Shown: positions 44,518-54,042, numbered from the stretch's first letter. The stretch is DNA of 64,000 bases from Candidatus Omnitrophota bacterium (GCA_003598175.1 QZKN01000029.1:34179-98178), one strand, 5' to 3'. A program made the numbers and translations. Notes: generated by a model not told the origin, from the letters alone.

Positions 44518-45561
44518 ATGGCCGTAAAACCTCCCCGATCGATCAAACCGTCGTTTCAATTCCCCCGCGTCATGCTGGCCCCGATCGCCGGTTTCACGGA
44601 CAGGCCGACGCGGGATATCGCCCGCGCCAAGGGATGTCCGCTGACGTTTTCCGAACTGATCAGCGCCCGTGGACTGCAGGAAAACAATCCCGGCACGTTG
44701 AAAATGCTGCATGAATGCCGCGACGAGCATCCGCTGGTCATTCAATTGTTCGGCGGCGAGCCGGATGTGATTTCTGAAGCGGTGCGAAAAGTGGAGCAGC
44801 TGGGCGCGGATGGCGTTAATCTCAATCTCGGCTGCCCGGTGCGCAAAGTGTTCAAAAATCGATCAGGGTGCGGATTGACCATTTTTCCGGTTGAACTGGT
44901 CCACGTCATTCGCGCCATGCGCAAAGCCTCCGATATTCATCTTTCCGTCAAAATTCGCGCCGGCGTGAATCATCGTTCTCTCAATTACCGCCTGATCGGC
45001 GACATCGCCCAGGGCGAGGGCTGCGATGCCATCATCTTTCACGCCCGCACGCGCATGATGGGATTCGGCGGACATGCGCAGTGGGAATGGATCGGCGATT
45101 TGAAGGAATATCTGGATATTCCCGTCATCGGCAACGGCGACGTGGTGGATGCGCAGTCCGCCCGGGCGATGCTGGACGAGACCGGCTGCGACGGCGTCAT
45201 GATCGCCCGCGCCTCGTACGGCAATCCGTGGATTTTTGCGGCGGTCGAACGGTATCTCGAAAGCGGATATCAACGTTCTCCGCCCACTCTCGAAGAACGA
45301 TATGCCACGATGGTGCATCATCTGCATCTGGCGGTCGAGAATAAAGGCGAGCGAAGGGGCATTCTCGAAATGCGCAAACAACTCGGATGGTATCTGAAAG
45401 GTATCGCGCTCGTTCGTCCGCTGCGGGAAACCATCAATCGGCTGGAAACGCTGCCGAAAGTGCTCACGGCGTTGGAACAATGGCGGGAATCGGTGGAAAA
45501 TCGCGTCAACAACGAACGGGAGTATCGCGCCGAGAATGAGTTGATGCCCTTCTCGATCTGA
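44518..45561 (+). CDS. dus: tRNA-dihydrouridine synthase
   Basis: Reduces uridines in tRNA D-loops, using FMN. The 347-residue protein shows the barrel motifs VMLAPIAGFTDRPTRDI (FMN phosphate), VIQLFGGEP, LNLGCPVRKVFKNRSGCGL with the proton-donor cysteine in NLGCP, SVKIRAGVN, FHARTRMMGFGGHAQW, and VIGNGDVVDA. Which position it modifies (DusA, B or C type) cannot be told from sequence alone. It starts 14 bases after the hydrolase stop. Confidence 0.93.
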   Translation: MAVKPPRSIKPSFQFPRVMLAPIAGFTDRPTRDIARAKGCPLTFSELISARGLQENNPGTLKMLHECRDEHPLVIQLFGGEPDVISEAVRKVEQLGADGVNLNLGCPVRKVFKNRSGCGLTIFPVELVHVIRAMRKASDIHLSVKIRAGVNHRSLNYRLIGDIAQGEGCDAIIFHARTRMMGFGGHAQWEWIGDLKEYLDIPVIGNGDVVDAQSARAMLDETGCDGVMIARASYGNPWIFAAVERYLESGYQRSPPTLEERYATMVHHLHLAVENKGERRGILEMRKQLGWYLKGIALVRPLRETINRLETLPKVLTALEQWRESVENRVNNEREYRAENELMPFSI

Positions 45562-45638
45562 CGCATGGAACGAGAAATCGTTGGAGAAAGGCTGATGATT
45601 TCACATCGATGAGGATCAAAGTCGGCGGCGGGAATCAA

Positions 45639-45935
45639 TCAGGAAAGCGGAATCTCAAAATCCATATTCCTTTGCATCGGATTCGCTTGCGTAAATAGGC
45701 GATGGGTGTTTTGATAACAGGTAAGAAATTCACGATGCGCGCGGCGCATCCGTTCGTATTCATGCAAAATATCGTCTTCCGCGGCTTGCCGAAAACGTTC
45801 CAGCTGCGTCTCCAATTCCATCCGTTTGGCCGAGAGACGAGACAGAAGGTCAGAACCGTTGTGTGATTTTGCGGGTGTTGAATTCGAAGCGATTTGCATT
45901 AATGACTCGAACGAATTCCAATCCATGCTCTTCAT
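45639..45935 (-). CDS. Small coiled-coil protein, function unknown
   Basis: 98 residues, largely helical: LLSRLSAKRMELETQLERFR, EDDILHEYERMRRAHREFL. It is soluble and cytoplasmic by composition. I know no family; size and composition recall small chaperones or flagellar accessory proteins, but that is speculation. AAGGAGAGCAATATAG precedes the ATG. Confidence 0.45.
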   Translation of the reverse strand: MKSMDWNSFESLMQIASNSTPAKSHNGSDLLSRLSAKRMELETQLERFRQAAEDDILHEYERMRRAHREFLTCYQNTHRLFTQANPMQRNMDFEIPLS

Positions 45936-46301
45936 CTATATTGCTCTCCTTATAGGACGCGGCGGCAAAAAGCGCGATGTTGTCTCAATTTGCCTCGGAA
46001 GCATGGACTGGATGTTGATGATAAGGATTGGCGCTTTTTGTTTGAGCATCCGATATATATGTCATTCGGTTCAAATGCAAAGAGCGGTCCAAATTGTACT
46101 AAGAAGCAAAATAGTTTATAACTTGTTCAATATGTTATATATACGTTTTCATTGCCAAAAAGTAACGCAGGTTGTTTCAAATAGTATTGTCTCAAATTGA
46201 AACGGTTCGTGATTATGATTTGATGGTTTTCGAACAGCCTGCCGATTGATCTTATGGAAAATCACATCAAAATGAAGAAAACAAACAACGGGAGGATGAA
46301 T
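45936..46301. other. Divergent intergenic region before a Gfo/Idh/MocA gene
   Basis: About 365 bases, AT-rich on the right. No convincing promoter pair, hairpin or repeat was identified. Confidence 0.4.
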
Positions 46302-47636
46302 ATGGCGAATAGACAACGATTTTCACGCAGAACTTTTTTACGCCGCGGCGCTGGAATCGGGCTGGCGGGAATCGCCTTCCCCTCGATTTTTCCGACCGGC
46401 GTCTTTTCCGGCGCGAACGAGCGGATCGGCATTGGCATGATCGGCATGGGGCGGCAGGCGATTTATTCGAATGTGCGCTTTTTCCTGAATTCGCCGGAAT
46501 CACAGGTGCTGGCGGTCTGCGACGTGGATTCGTGGCGGCTGGCCGAGGGAAAAAAGGCGGTGGAAGAGCATTACGGCAAACAACAAAGCGCATGCGCCTA
46601 CACGGGATGCGCCGCGTACCATGATTTTCGGGAATTATTGGAGCGGGACGATATCGACGCGGTCATGATTTCCACGCCGGATCATTGGCACGTGCCGATG
46701 GCGGCGGCGGCGGCCAGGGCAGGGAAGGATATTTGCTGCGAAAAACCACTGACGCTGAGCATCGCCGAAGGACGAGTCTTAAGCGACGTCGTCAGAAAAC
46801 ACAAGCGCGTCTTTCGCACGGACAGCGAATTTCGCTCGCTGCCGGTTTTTCATCGGCAGTGTGAATTGGTGCGCAACGGACGCATCGGCAAAATCCACAC
46901 CATCAAAACCGGCGTGCCCAAAGGCGACGTCGGCTGTCCGCCGCAGCCGGATATGCCGGTTCCGGAAGAATTGGATTATTCGCTGTGGCTGGGACCCGCG
47001 CCGGATGCGCCCTACACGCTGAACCGCGTGCATCCGCGCCAGGATTACAGCCGCCCCGGCTGGATGCGGGTGCGGGATTACTGCGAAGGCATGATCACGA
47101 ATTGGGGCGCACATTTGAACGACATCGCGCAGTGGGGAAACGGAACCGACCGCACCGGCCCGGTCGAAGTGGAAGGAAAAGGCGAATACCCGACGCAAGG
47201 GTTGTGGAACGTGCTCCTCGATTTGGAAGTCCATTACCACTATGCGAATGGCGTTCGGTTGATCTATAACACCAGCCGGCCGTTCGTACGCTTCGAAGGC
47301 GAGGAAGGATGGATTCAGGCGGATTACAACGAGCAAAAATTAACCGCCTCCTCCGACGCCATCCTCAATTCCAAAATCGGCGAGGATGAAATTCACCTGC
47401 CGGCCAAACCGGAAAAACAGGATTTCATCGACGCCATCAAAGGACGAGGCGAAACCCTGGCAGACGCGGAAATCGGACATAGAACCACATCGCTCTGCCA
47501 AATCGGACACATCGCCATACAGGTCGGCGAAAAATTGCAGTGGGATCCCCAAACAGAAAAATTCGTCAACAACGAAAAAGCCAATCACCTGCTGACGCGG
47601 CCAATGCGGCAACCGTGGAATGTATTTGAAGGTTGA
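46302..47636 (+). CDS. Tat-exported Gfo/Idh/MocA-family oxidoreductase
   Basis: 444 residues: twin-arginine signal (SRRTFLRRGAGIGLAGIAFP), Rossmann fold with IGIGMIGMGRQAIY for NAD(P), DVDSWRLAEGK, VMISTPDHWHVPMAAAAARA and CCEKPLTLSI (the EKP motif of the family), then the C-terminal substrate domain. Exported members of this family are common in planctomycete-type genomes and act on sugars, though few are characterised. The ATG at 46302 has GGGAGG six bases before it. The 3' end overlaps a GGTTGAAGG repeat. Confidence 0.88.
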   Translation: MANRQRFSRRTFLRRGAGIGLAGIAFPSIFPTGVFSGANERIGIGMIGMGRQAIYSNVRFFLNSPESQVLAVCDVDSWRLAEGKKAVEEHYGKQQSACAYTGCAAYHDFRELLERDDIDAVMISTPDHWHVPMAAAAARAGKDICCEKPLTLSIAEGRVLSDVVRKHKRVFRTDSEFRSLPVFHRQCELVRNGRIGKIHTIKTGVPKGDVGCPPQPDMPVPEELDYSLWLGPAPDAPYTLNRVHPRQDYSRPGWMRVRDYCEGMITNWGAHLNDIAQWGNGTDRTGPVEVEGKGEYPTQGLWNVLLDLEVHYHYANGVRLIYNTSRPFVRFEGEEGWIQADYNEQKLTASSDAILNSKIGEDEIHLPAKPEKQDFIDAIKGRGETLADAEIGHRTTSLCQIGHIAIQVGEKLQWDPQTEKFVNNEKANHLLTRPMRQPWNVFEG

Positions 47637-47690
47637 AGGTGTTTAGGCTGAAGGCTGAAGGTAAAACCCTAAACCCGAAACCCGCTTACT
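47628..47690. repeat. GGTTGAAGG/GGCTGAAGG repeat
   Basis: GGTTGAAGGTGTTTAGGCTGAAGGCTGAAGG followed by AAACCCTAAACCCGAAACCCG. Related to 40203-40238. It provides the stop codon (GGTTGA) of the preceding oxidoreductase gene. Confidence 0.55.
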
Positions 47691-47704
47691 TCATGTACAA
47701 CCAA

Positions 47705-49165
47705 TCAATACTCACTCAAAACCCCCTCCACCGGCTCCAAATCCACGCGAACCAATTTTTTCTCCGCGTCCACGATTTTCTTATCCGCTTCGGCCCCCAC
47801 ATGGCCGTTCCATTGCAGCGGATAGTTGCCGCTGAAACAGGCGGTGCAAAACTTTTCGTGCGTTCCCCCCACTGCTTTCAACAGGCCTTCGATGGATAGA
47901 TAATACAACGAATCGACGCGCAGGTGTTTTTTGATTTCTTCGAGATTATGGGTCGCGCCGATCAGTTTATTGCGATGCGGCGTGTCGATTCCGTAAAAAC
48001 AAGGTTCGATCCAAACCGGCGAGGCGATCCGCAGATGAATCTCTGCCGCTCCCGCTTTTCGTAGCATTTTAACGATTTTGCGCATGGTGGTGCCGCGAAC
48101 GATGGAGTCGTCGACGACGATGATCCTTTTTCCGTTCAAAACCGCCCGCACCGGGCTGTATTTGATCTTTGCGCCGAAATCGCGAATGCTTTGGCTGGGT
48201 TCGATGAAGGTGCGGCCGATATAATGACTGCGGATGATGCCTTGTTGCAGGGCAATCCCGCTCTCAAGCGCGTATCCCAACGCCGAACAGACGCTCGAAT
48301 CGGGAATCGGAATGACGGCGTCGGCCTCGGTCGGGCATTCCCGATACAACACGCGCCCCAGATTTTCCCGCGCCGGATGCACTTCCTGTCCGAAAACGTG
48401 GCTGTCGGGGCGGGCAAAATAGACCAATTCAAACACACACTGCGCTTTTTTGGGGCTGACGGCGAAAAACCGGCTTTCTATCCGATCTTTGGAAATAATC
48501 ACCATCTCGCCGGGTTCCACGGTGCGAATGTACTCCGCCCCGATGATCTCCAAGGCGTTGGTTTCTGAACAGAAAATGTAGGCGTCTTTCAATTTCCCCA
48601 GCGACAGAGGGCGAATGCCCAGCGGATCGCGCAGACCGATCACGTATTGATCGTTCATAATGACCATCGAATAAGCGCCGCGCAGTTGGAGTAAGGAATC
48701 CTCCAGCGCTTTCAGAAAGTCCGTGTGTGGAGAACGCGCCAATAAATGGATTAGGATTTCGCTGTCCGTGGTGGTGCGAAAAATGGAGCCTTTCGCCTCC
48801 AAATCACAGCGCAGGCTCATGGTATTGATTAAATTGCCGTTATGCGCCACCGCCACCCAGCCGCGTCGGTATTCGCACAGAATCGGCTGGGCGTTGACCA
48901 GATCGCTGGAGCCGGTGGTCGAGTACCGCACGTGGCCGATGGCGCGATCCCCCTTCAATTTTTCCATCGTGCTTTCATCAAACACGTCGGCCACCAGCCC
49001 CATTCCGATGTGCGCGCGTGGTTGTTCTCCCTCCGCCGTAACGATTCCCGCACTCTCCTGCCCTCGATGTTGCAAGGCATACAGGCCCAGATAGGTATGA
49101 TGGGAAGCCTCTTCATTTCCCGAGATGGCAAATACGCCGCATGCTTCGTGAATGGATTCGGACAT
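47705..49165 (-). CDS. purF: Amidophosphoribosyltransferase (PurF)
   Basis: First committed step of purine synthesis: PRPP and glutamine to phosphoribosylamine. 486 residues. The N-terminal glutaminase starts after a short propeptide, MSESIHEAC, with the catalytic cysteine at 9; RGQESAGIV, GHVRYSTTG and AHNGNLIN follow. The C-terminal transferase has the PRPP motif IIVVDDSIVRGTTM. Cysteines in CVFELVYFARP, PCFYGIDTPH and CTACFSGNY mark the Bacillus-type enzyme with a 4Fe-4S cluster. No other pur gene is nearby. Confidence 0.97.
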   Translation of the reverse strand: MSESIHEACGVFAISGNEEASHHTYLGLYALQHRGQESAGIVTAEGEQPRAHIGMGLVADVFDESTMEKLKGDRAIGHVRYSTTGSSDLVNAQPILCEYRRGWVAVAHNGNLINTMSLRCDLEAKGSIFRTTTDSEILIHLLARSPHTDFLKALEDSLLQLRGAYSMVIMNDQYVIGLRDPLGIRPLSLGKLKDAYIFCSETNALEIIGAEYIRTVEPGEMVIISKDRIESRFFAVSPKKAQCVFELVYFARPDSHVFGQEVHPARENLGRVLYRECPTEADAVIPIPDSSVCSALGYALESGIALQQGIIRSHYIGRTFIEPSQSIRDFGAKIKYSPVRAVLNGKRIIVVDDSIVRGTTMRKIVKMLRKAGAAEIHLRIASPVWIEPCFYGIDTPHRNKLIGATHNLEEIKKHLRVDSLYYLSIEGLLKAVGGTHEKFCTACFSGNYPLQWNGHVGAEADKKIVDAEKKLVRVDLEPVEGVLSEY

Positions 49166-49213
49166 GGTTTTTCCTGTTATGTTTCCTCGTGTTGTTTTTC
49201 GTGGTGGCGCAAG

Positions 49214-49564
49214 TTAACCTTCACGTAACCAAACTTTGATGACGTTCGCGGTTTCCTCTGGTTGCGTTGAAGAGTAATCTCGAATGATCTGTCCCATTTT
49301 GAACCGCCGCTGTTCGATTGCCGGCAACGCGGAACTATGGCCGATCTCCTCGATTCCCAGTTCGCGCCGGCTCAATTCCCTGCGTTTCACCACCGGTTCG
49401 AATTGCATGGGATGGGAGAATGGATACCGTTCATCCCGCTCGACTTGTTTTGGTTTGAAATCGTGCCATGCAAAGTAATAACCGATGAGAAAGAGGATAA
49501 AAAGAAGGAAAAGCGGAAGCAAAGAAAAGATCATCTCCACAAAACTCTGGACAATAAAAGACAT
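49214..49564 (-). CDS. Small membrane protein with FliF-tail-like C-terminus
   Basis: 116 residues: one or two membrane helices (FSLLPLFLLFILFLIGYYF) and a charged cytoplasmic tail ending QPEETANVIKVWLREG. That ending resembles the C-terminal domain of the flagellar MS-ring protein FliF, which binds the rotor protein FliG, but the rest of FliF is lacking and no flagellar genes are in view. GGGAGAAGATC precedes the ATG at 49564. A small unrelated protein is equally possible. Confidence 0.45.
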   Translation of the reverse strand: MSFIVQSFVEMIFSLLPLFLLFILFLIGYYFAWHDFKPKQVERDERYPFSHPMQFEPVVKRRELSRRELGIEEIGHSSALPAIEQRRFKMGQIIRDYSSTQPEETANVIKVWLREG

Positions 49565-49680
49565 GATCTTCTCCCGGAAGATGTCGAACTCGCGAATGGT
49601 TAACGAATTCCTAACCTTATTTTCCCTGCAAATCAAAAAGGATCAAGGATGTCTCGCCGAAGGATCGGTTTTTTCCCTCA

Positions 49681-49712
49681 TCGTAGGGGCGGTTCGCGAA
49701 CCGCCCCTACGA
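49681..49712. repeat. Perfect 32-base palindrome TCGTAGGGGCGGTTCG..
   Basis: TCGTAGGGGCGGTTCG is followed by its exact reverse complement, so the whole 32 bases are one perfect palindrome. An identical copy lies at 63968-63999 and a degenerate one at 32575-32605. It sits between two minus-strand genes. Confidence 0.9.
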
Positions 49713-49757
49713 TGACAGCATCTAAGTAATCCGAAAAGAATCAGTAGTTTCCCCTCG

Positions 49758-50462
49758 TCAGGCCAGCGATTGTTGCTCGGCAATCTCCTCGTTGGGATGC
49801 AAATGCATCAGTTTGCGTAAAAACCAGGTAAAGAAATAGAAAAACGGCGTGTCACAGAATGCAACGATGACCTTGAATAAAAAACCATTGGCCAGCAATC
49901 TCCCGAACAGCTCCCATGCGATCACGTCAAAATAACATAGCACCACGAGAACCATGCTGGTATCCACCAATTGGGATAGGATCGTCGAGCCGTTATTGCG
50001 CAGCCAGAGGTGTTTGCCTTTCGTCAGGCGTTTCCAGAAATGAAAAATGCGAATATCGATCAGCTGGGCGGATAAATAAGCGCACATCGAGGCAAATACC
50101 GCCGGCCCGAACAAACCGAACACTTTATGAAACTCTTCGTCGCTGACTCCCGACCATTCGGTTTGCGGCGCCGCATCCGCAACCATGATCAACGCCATCA
50201 CGAAGAGGCTGGAAATCAATCCGGTCACTACGATTTGATCGGCGCGCTTTTTCCCGTAGATTTCCGAAACGATATCCGTCACCAAAAACGTGATCGGATA
50301 CGGCAATATCCCCACCGAGATTTCGAACGTATACAATCCGAATGGCGTCCATGTGAAAAATTTCTGAAAAATCAAATTACACGAAACCAGTGACGCGATG
50401 AAAATGCCCGTGCAAACGATGAATACGCGTTCCTGGATGACCAGCGCAGATGTTTTTTTCAT
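49758..50462 (-). CDS. Queuosine-precursor transporter family protein (VUT/YhhQ)
   Basis: 234 residues, six hydrophobic segments. The motifs YTFEISVGILPYPITFLVTD, DIVSEIYGKKRADQIV and NNGSTILSQLVDTSMVLV are the hallmark of the VUT/YhhQ family, which imports preQ0/preQ1 for tRNA queuosine synthesis. Upstream sequence does not show a preQ1 riboswitch, as the previous gene ends 3 bases before the chosen ATG at 50462. The start lacks a ribosome site and probably relies on coupling to that gene. Confidence 0.85.
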   Translation of the reverse strand: MKKTSALVIQERVFIVCTGIFIASLVSCNLIFQKFFTWTPFGLYTFEISVGILPYPITFLVTDIVSEIYGKKRADQIVVTGLISSLFVMALIMVADAAPQTEWSGVSDEEFHKVFGLFGPAVFASMCAYLSAQLIDIRIFHFWKRLTKGKHLWLRNNGSTILSQLVDTSMVLVVLCYFDVIAWELFGRLLANGFLFKVIVAFCDTPFFYFFTWFLRKLMHLHPNEEIAEQQSLA

Positions 50463-50464
50463 AT

Positions 50465-50803
50465 TCAATCGGTGACCGATGTCGATAACTCTTTCTCCAA
50501 CACTTCGTTTAACCAATGATTCAAGTCTTTCCCGGCCGCATCCGCGGCTTTCCAGGCTTTTTTATGCAAATCCGGCGACACTTCGACGCGAAAGGTTCCG
50601 CCAAACGGTTTTTCCGGCTCTCTGCCCAGTTCCTCGCAAAATTCCAGATAATCCTCCACCGAATCGTGAAACGCCTGTTCTAAATCGTTTTCCAAATCTG
50701 CTTCAAAGGTGATGGCTCCCCTAATTCCGATCACATGACCATGAAATATTTCGGCGTCCTCGTCATACTCCACTATTCCGGTATATCCTTTATATTCCAT
50801 CAT
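50465..50803 (-). CDS. hicB: HicB-family antitoxin
   Basis: 112 residues: partially degraded RNase-H-like fold (MEYKGYTGIVEYDEDAEIFH, GIRGAITFEADLENDLEQAF) and a C-terminal ribbon-helix-helix-like part (FRVEVSPDLHKKAWKAADAA). The start overlaps the hicA stop by ATGA, so the toxin gene comes first, as is usual for HicAB. Confidence 0.88.
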   Translation of the reverse strand: MMEYKGYTGIVEYDEDAEIFHGHVIGIRGAITFEADLENDLEQAFHDSVEDYLEFCEELGREPEKPFGGTFRVEVSPDLHKKAWKAADAAGKDLNHWLNEVLEKELSTSVTD

Positions 50804-51054
50804 GGTTCGATCTCCATTTCTTTCAGAAAATATCTGATATCTTTCAAGGTTGATTTATTTATTACATTGTGAGGATGCGGACGATGAAAGGTTAATGGAA
50901 TTCCACGAAAGAGAATACGTACTCGCGAGCCTCTTCCTTCTTGTATGGTTGCGCCCAATGCGGTGAATAACGCCTCGATCTCGCTCCAACGAATGTCGGA
51001 TCGATCCGGTTTTTCGAAAATCCTGAGGAGAGTTCTCCGATGACGCGCGTTCAT
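50800..51054 (-). CDS. hicA: HicA-family mRNA interferase toxin
   Basis: 84 residues with the double-stranded-RNA-binding-like fold: SDIRWSEIEALFTALGATIQ, GSRVRILFRGIPLTFHRPH (the conserved histidine lies in this strand) and NKSTLKDIRYFLKEM. Cleaves mRNA when freed from HicB. Confidence 0.88.
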   Translation of the reverse strand: MNARHRRTLLRIFEKPDRSDIRWSEIEALFTALGATIQEGRGSRVRILFRGIPLTFHRPHPHNVINKSTLKDIRYFLKEMEIEP

Positions 51055-51094
51055 TGATAAATCATATCACCCTTTTCATCTCCTATGTAGCTTT

Positions 51095-52237
51095 TTAGAG
51101 TTTTTCCCAAGTCCCGATTTCCGCCGAAAGATAAGCCTGATCCATGATCCGCTGTAGTTCCGCCGCTTGCGGAATGGTGGGATGCGCTTCCGCTTTGCCG
51201 CCGATGGCCGCCAGAAAATTATACAAACACGCCACGTGCCCGCGCAGCCAGCCGATATTCACCGCCGGCGCGGGAAATTTATCGCCCGGCGCGGGATAAC
51301 GGCGCACCGTTTCGATCTTCTTGAAGCCTCGCTTTCCCCCCATCGGCTCGCCGGCGTCTCGCGCGTCGTAAATTTCCAGCCAATTCGGATCCATCAGGTT
51401 GAAACGAATCGCTCCCTTCTCGCCGTGAATCTCCACCCGCAGCTCGTCGTTCGTTCCGGTCGCGATTTTCGACGCCTCGATGCTTCCCAAAGCGCCATCC
51501 TTTGTCCGCAGGCACATCAGCGCCATGTCGTCCGCTTCAACCGGAACCATTTCGCCGGTTTCGGGATGGCGCCGTTGGGGAAAAACCGTATGCGTCGCCG
51601 CGCAAACCTCTTCAAATGGACCGATCAACCAATTGACCAGATCCAAAACGTGCGAACCCAAATCGTATAACACCCCGCCCCCTTTTGCGATGTCGAGTTT
51701 CCAACTGAGCGGCTTATCCGGATTGATCGAACTGGCATGAAGATAACAAGCGCGGAAACTCATGACCCGCCCCAGAAATCCCTCATCGACCAGCTGTTTC
51801 GCGCGCATGGTGCAGGGATAAAAACGGTATTGCAGACAAACCTGCGTGACCAGCCCCTTTCCGTAGATTGCCAACGCTTCGACCATCGCCTCGCAGTCTT
51901 CATAACTCCCGCCCAAAGGCTTGTCGCAATACACGTGCTTCCTCGCCCGAATCGCTGCGATCACCTGCTCGCGGTGCAAATCGTTGGGTGTGCAAACGTG
52001 GATGATGTGGATATCATCTCGTTCCAGCAATTTCTGATAATTTGTCGTGCCGAATTCAAAGCCGGCAATGGCTTTCGCTTGCGCAATCGTTTCCTCACGC
52101 CGGACGCAAACGCCTTTCAGTTGATAAGGAATAGGCAATTCCGAATAATAGAATGGAATCGTATGATACCCGAACGTGTGAGTTCTCCCCATAAATCCAA
52201 AACCGACCAGGCCGACGCCGTATGGTTTCTCTGTCAC
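51095..52237 (-). CDS. Gfo/Idh/MocA-family oxidoreductase (cytoplasmic)
   Basis: 380 residues without a signal peptide. The Rossmann motif VGLVGFGFMGRTHTFG, IIHVCTPNDLHREQVIAAIR and HVYCDKPLGGSYEDCEAMVE identify the family; the DKP lysine is the general acid. The C-terminal domain carries YDLGSHVLDLVNWL. Likely a sugar or inositol dehydrogenase; substrate unknown. It is divergent from another family member at 52391, which does carry a Tat signal. Confidence 0.88.
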   Translation of the reverse strand: MTEKPYGVGLVGFGFMGRTHTFGYHTIPFYYSELPIPYQLKGVCVRREETIAQAKAIAGFEFGTTNYQKLLERDDIHIIHVCTPNDLHREQVIAAIRARKHVYCDKPLGGSYEDCEAMVEALAIYGKGLVTQVCLQYRFYPCTMRAKQLVDEGFLGRVMSFRACYLHASSINPDKPLSWKLDIAKGGGVLYDLGSHVLDLVNWLIGPFEEVCAATHTVFPQRRHPETGEMVPVEADDMALMCLRTKDGALGSIEASKIATGTNDELRVEIHGEKGAIRFNLMDPNWLEIYDARDAGEPMGGKRGFKKIETVRRYPAPGDKFPAPAVNIGWLRGHVACLYNFLAAIGGKAEAHPTIPQAAELQRIMDQAYLSAEIGTWEKL

Positions 52238-52390
52238 GGTTGTTCTCCTTCATCTCATTTTCAAAAATATTAGCATGACCATATCATGATGGCAAATCCG
52301 CCATTGGCCATGCCTTTATATCAACCCTGATCTGCATTATATTCATTTCGTTCGGTTGGTGAGAAATTTATGGAAACAAAGGAGCCGGCA

Positions 52391-53653
52391 ATGATGAAAT
52401 CCCTCAAAACAGGCGAGAACCATAAACAAATAAAAAAAGAAACGTATTCACGGCGCGATTTTCTGAAACGAAGCAGCGTCGCCCTGACCTCCACCGCGTT
52501 GGCCTCCCAAACCGTTTTTGCGGTGGATACGGCGCCCAAAAAAATTCGGATCGGCGTCGTCGGCGGCGGATTCGGTTGCAGTTTCCAATGGCATGAACAC
52601 CCGGATTGCGTCGTCGAAGCGGTCAGCGACCTGCGCCCGGAACGACGCGAACGCCTGATGAAGACCTACAAATGCGAGAAAGCCTACGATTCGCTGGAAG
52701 AATTGGTCAAGGACGACAACATCGACGCGGTCGCTATTTTTACCGACGGCCCGCTGCACGTGCAACACGTCGTCGAAGCGATGAAACACGGCAAACACGC
52801 CATCAGCGCCGTCCCGGCGGCGTACGGCACGATGGAACAGGCCGAGTTGCTGTACGAAACCGTAAAAAAATATGGCCTGACCTATATGATGGCGGAAACC
52901 AGCTATTATCAACTGCCAACCATTTCCGCCCGCAAGTTTTATGAAGCCGGAAAATTCGGCGACCTGTATTATTGCGAATCGGAATATCAACACGATGGAT
53001 TGGAAAGCCTATATGTCATTAACGGCGAACGCACCTGGCGCTACGGCATGGCGCCGATGCATTATCCCACCCATTGCACCGCCCATCTCGTCGGCGTCAC
53101 CGGCGAACGCCTGACCGAAGTGGTTTGCCACGGATGGGGCGACGATAGCCCCTATTTGAAAGATAATGTGTACGACAATCCGTTTTGGAACGGCTCCGCC
53201 ATGTTCAAAACCGATCGCGGGCACGGATTCCGCGTCAACGTTTGGTGGAAAGGCGCGCACCGTGGCTGTGAACGCGCGCAGTGGATCGGCGACAAGATGA
53301 GCTTTTATACCGACCATCCCAACGGCCTCGGTCCGGTCATCGTTCGCAAAGGCCAGCAAACGGAAACCGACGATGCGGGATACGTGCGCAATCTGCCGCA
53401 ATTCGAAAAATACGTACAGCCGGAATGGTGGAAAACCGATATGCTGCCCGAATCGCTACGCCATGATTCCGGCCATCACGGTTCCCACACGTTCCTGACG
53501 CACGAATTCGTCGACGCCCTGACGCACGACCGCCGCCCGACGGTGGATGTCTACGAAGCCCTGGCATACACCGTGCCCGGCATCATCGCCCATCAATCCG
53601 CATTGCATAAAGGCGAATGGATGAAAATCCCACAATATGTACGACCTGCATAA
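52391..53653 (+). CDS. Tat-exported Gfo/Idh/MocA-family protein
   Basis: 420 residues: Tat signal (SRRDFLKRSSVALTSTALAS), Rossmann motif IRIGVVGGGFGCSFQWHEHP, VAIFTDGPLHVQHVVEAMKH and a modified EKP position, ISAVPAAYGT, so the usual catalytic lysine is absent. It may therefore be a binding or inactive member. AAAGGAGCCGGCA precedes the ATG. Confidence 0.82.
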   Translation: MMKSLKTGENHKQIKKETYSRRDFLKRSSVALTSTALASQTVFAVDTAPKKIRIGVVGGGFGCSFQWHEHPDCVVEAVSDLRPERRERLMKTYKCEKAYDSLEELVKDDNIDAVAIFTDGPLHVQHVVEAMKHGKHAISAVPAAYGTMEQAELLYETVKKYGLTYMMAETSYYQLPTISARKFYEAGKFGDLYYCESEYQHDGLESLYVINGERTWRYGMAPMHYPTHCTAHLVGVTGERLTEVVCHGWGDDSPYLKDNVYDNPFWNGSAMFKTDRGHGFRVNVWWKGAHRGCERAQWIGDKMSFYTDHPNGLGPVIVRKGQQTETDDAGYVRNLPQFEKYVQPEWWKTDMLPESLRHDSGHHGSHTFLTHEFVDALTHDRRPTVDVYEALAYTVPGIIAHQSALHKGEWMKIPQYVRPA

Positions 53654-53697
53654 TGCATATGGTTGTAAGGATGACTTCTCGTAGCGGAGGCAGAATC

Positions 53698-54042
53698 GTG
53701 AATGGGAACGTGCAACTGGATCGGGACGCCCTGGCGGCATTTTGCCGCAAGTGGAGGATTCGCGAGTTATCCATTTTCGGTTCCGTGCTCCGCGATGATT
53801 TCGGTCCCGATAGTGATTTGGACTTTTTGGTTAGTTTCAATCCAAAGGCAGGATGGGACCTTTGGGACTTGGTGACGATGCGTGAGGATCTGATTTCGAT
53901 AGTTAACCGAGATGTGGATATCGTAGTGAAAGAAGCGTTACGCAATCCCTACCGCCGCAAGGAAATTCTTACGCATCGGGAGATCATCCATGCAAATAAT
54001 AACTGGATGGGTAACAAGAACAACATCATTTTGCCAATGTAG
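53698..54042 (+). CDS. MNT-type nucleotidyltransferase (antitoxin-like), without HEPN partner
   Basis: 114 residues with the minimal nucleotidyltransferase motif GSVLRDDFGPDSDLDFLV. Such proteins usually pair with a HEPN toxin gene that follows; here a lipoprotein gene follows instead, so the pair is incomplete. The GTG start at 53698 has GGAGG seven bases upstream. The longer frame has no such site. Confidence 0.75.
   Translation: MNGNVQLDRDALAAFCRKWRIRELSIFGSVLRDDFGPDSDLDFLVSFNPKAGWDLWDLVTMREDLISIVNRDVDIVVKEALRNPYRRKEILTHREIIHANNNWMGNKNNIILPM

Noticed and set aside
49681..49712. Palindrome as end of an insertion sequence
   Set aside because: No transposase gene or target-site duplication is present near any copy.
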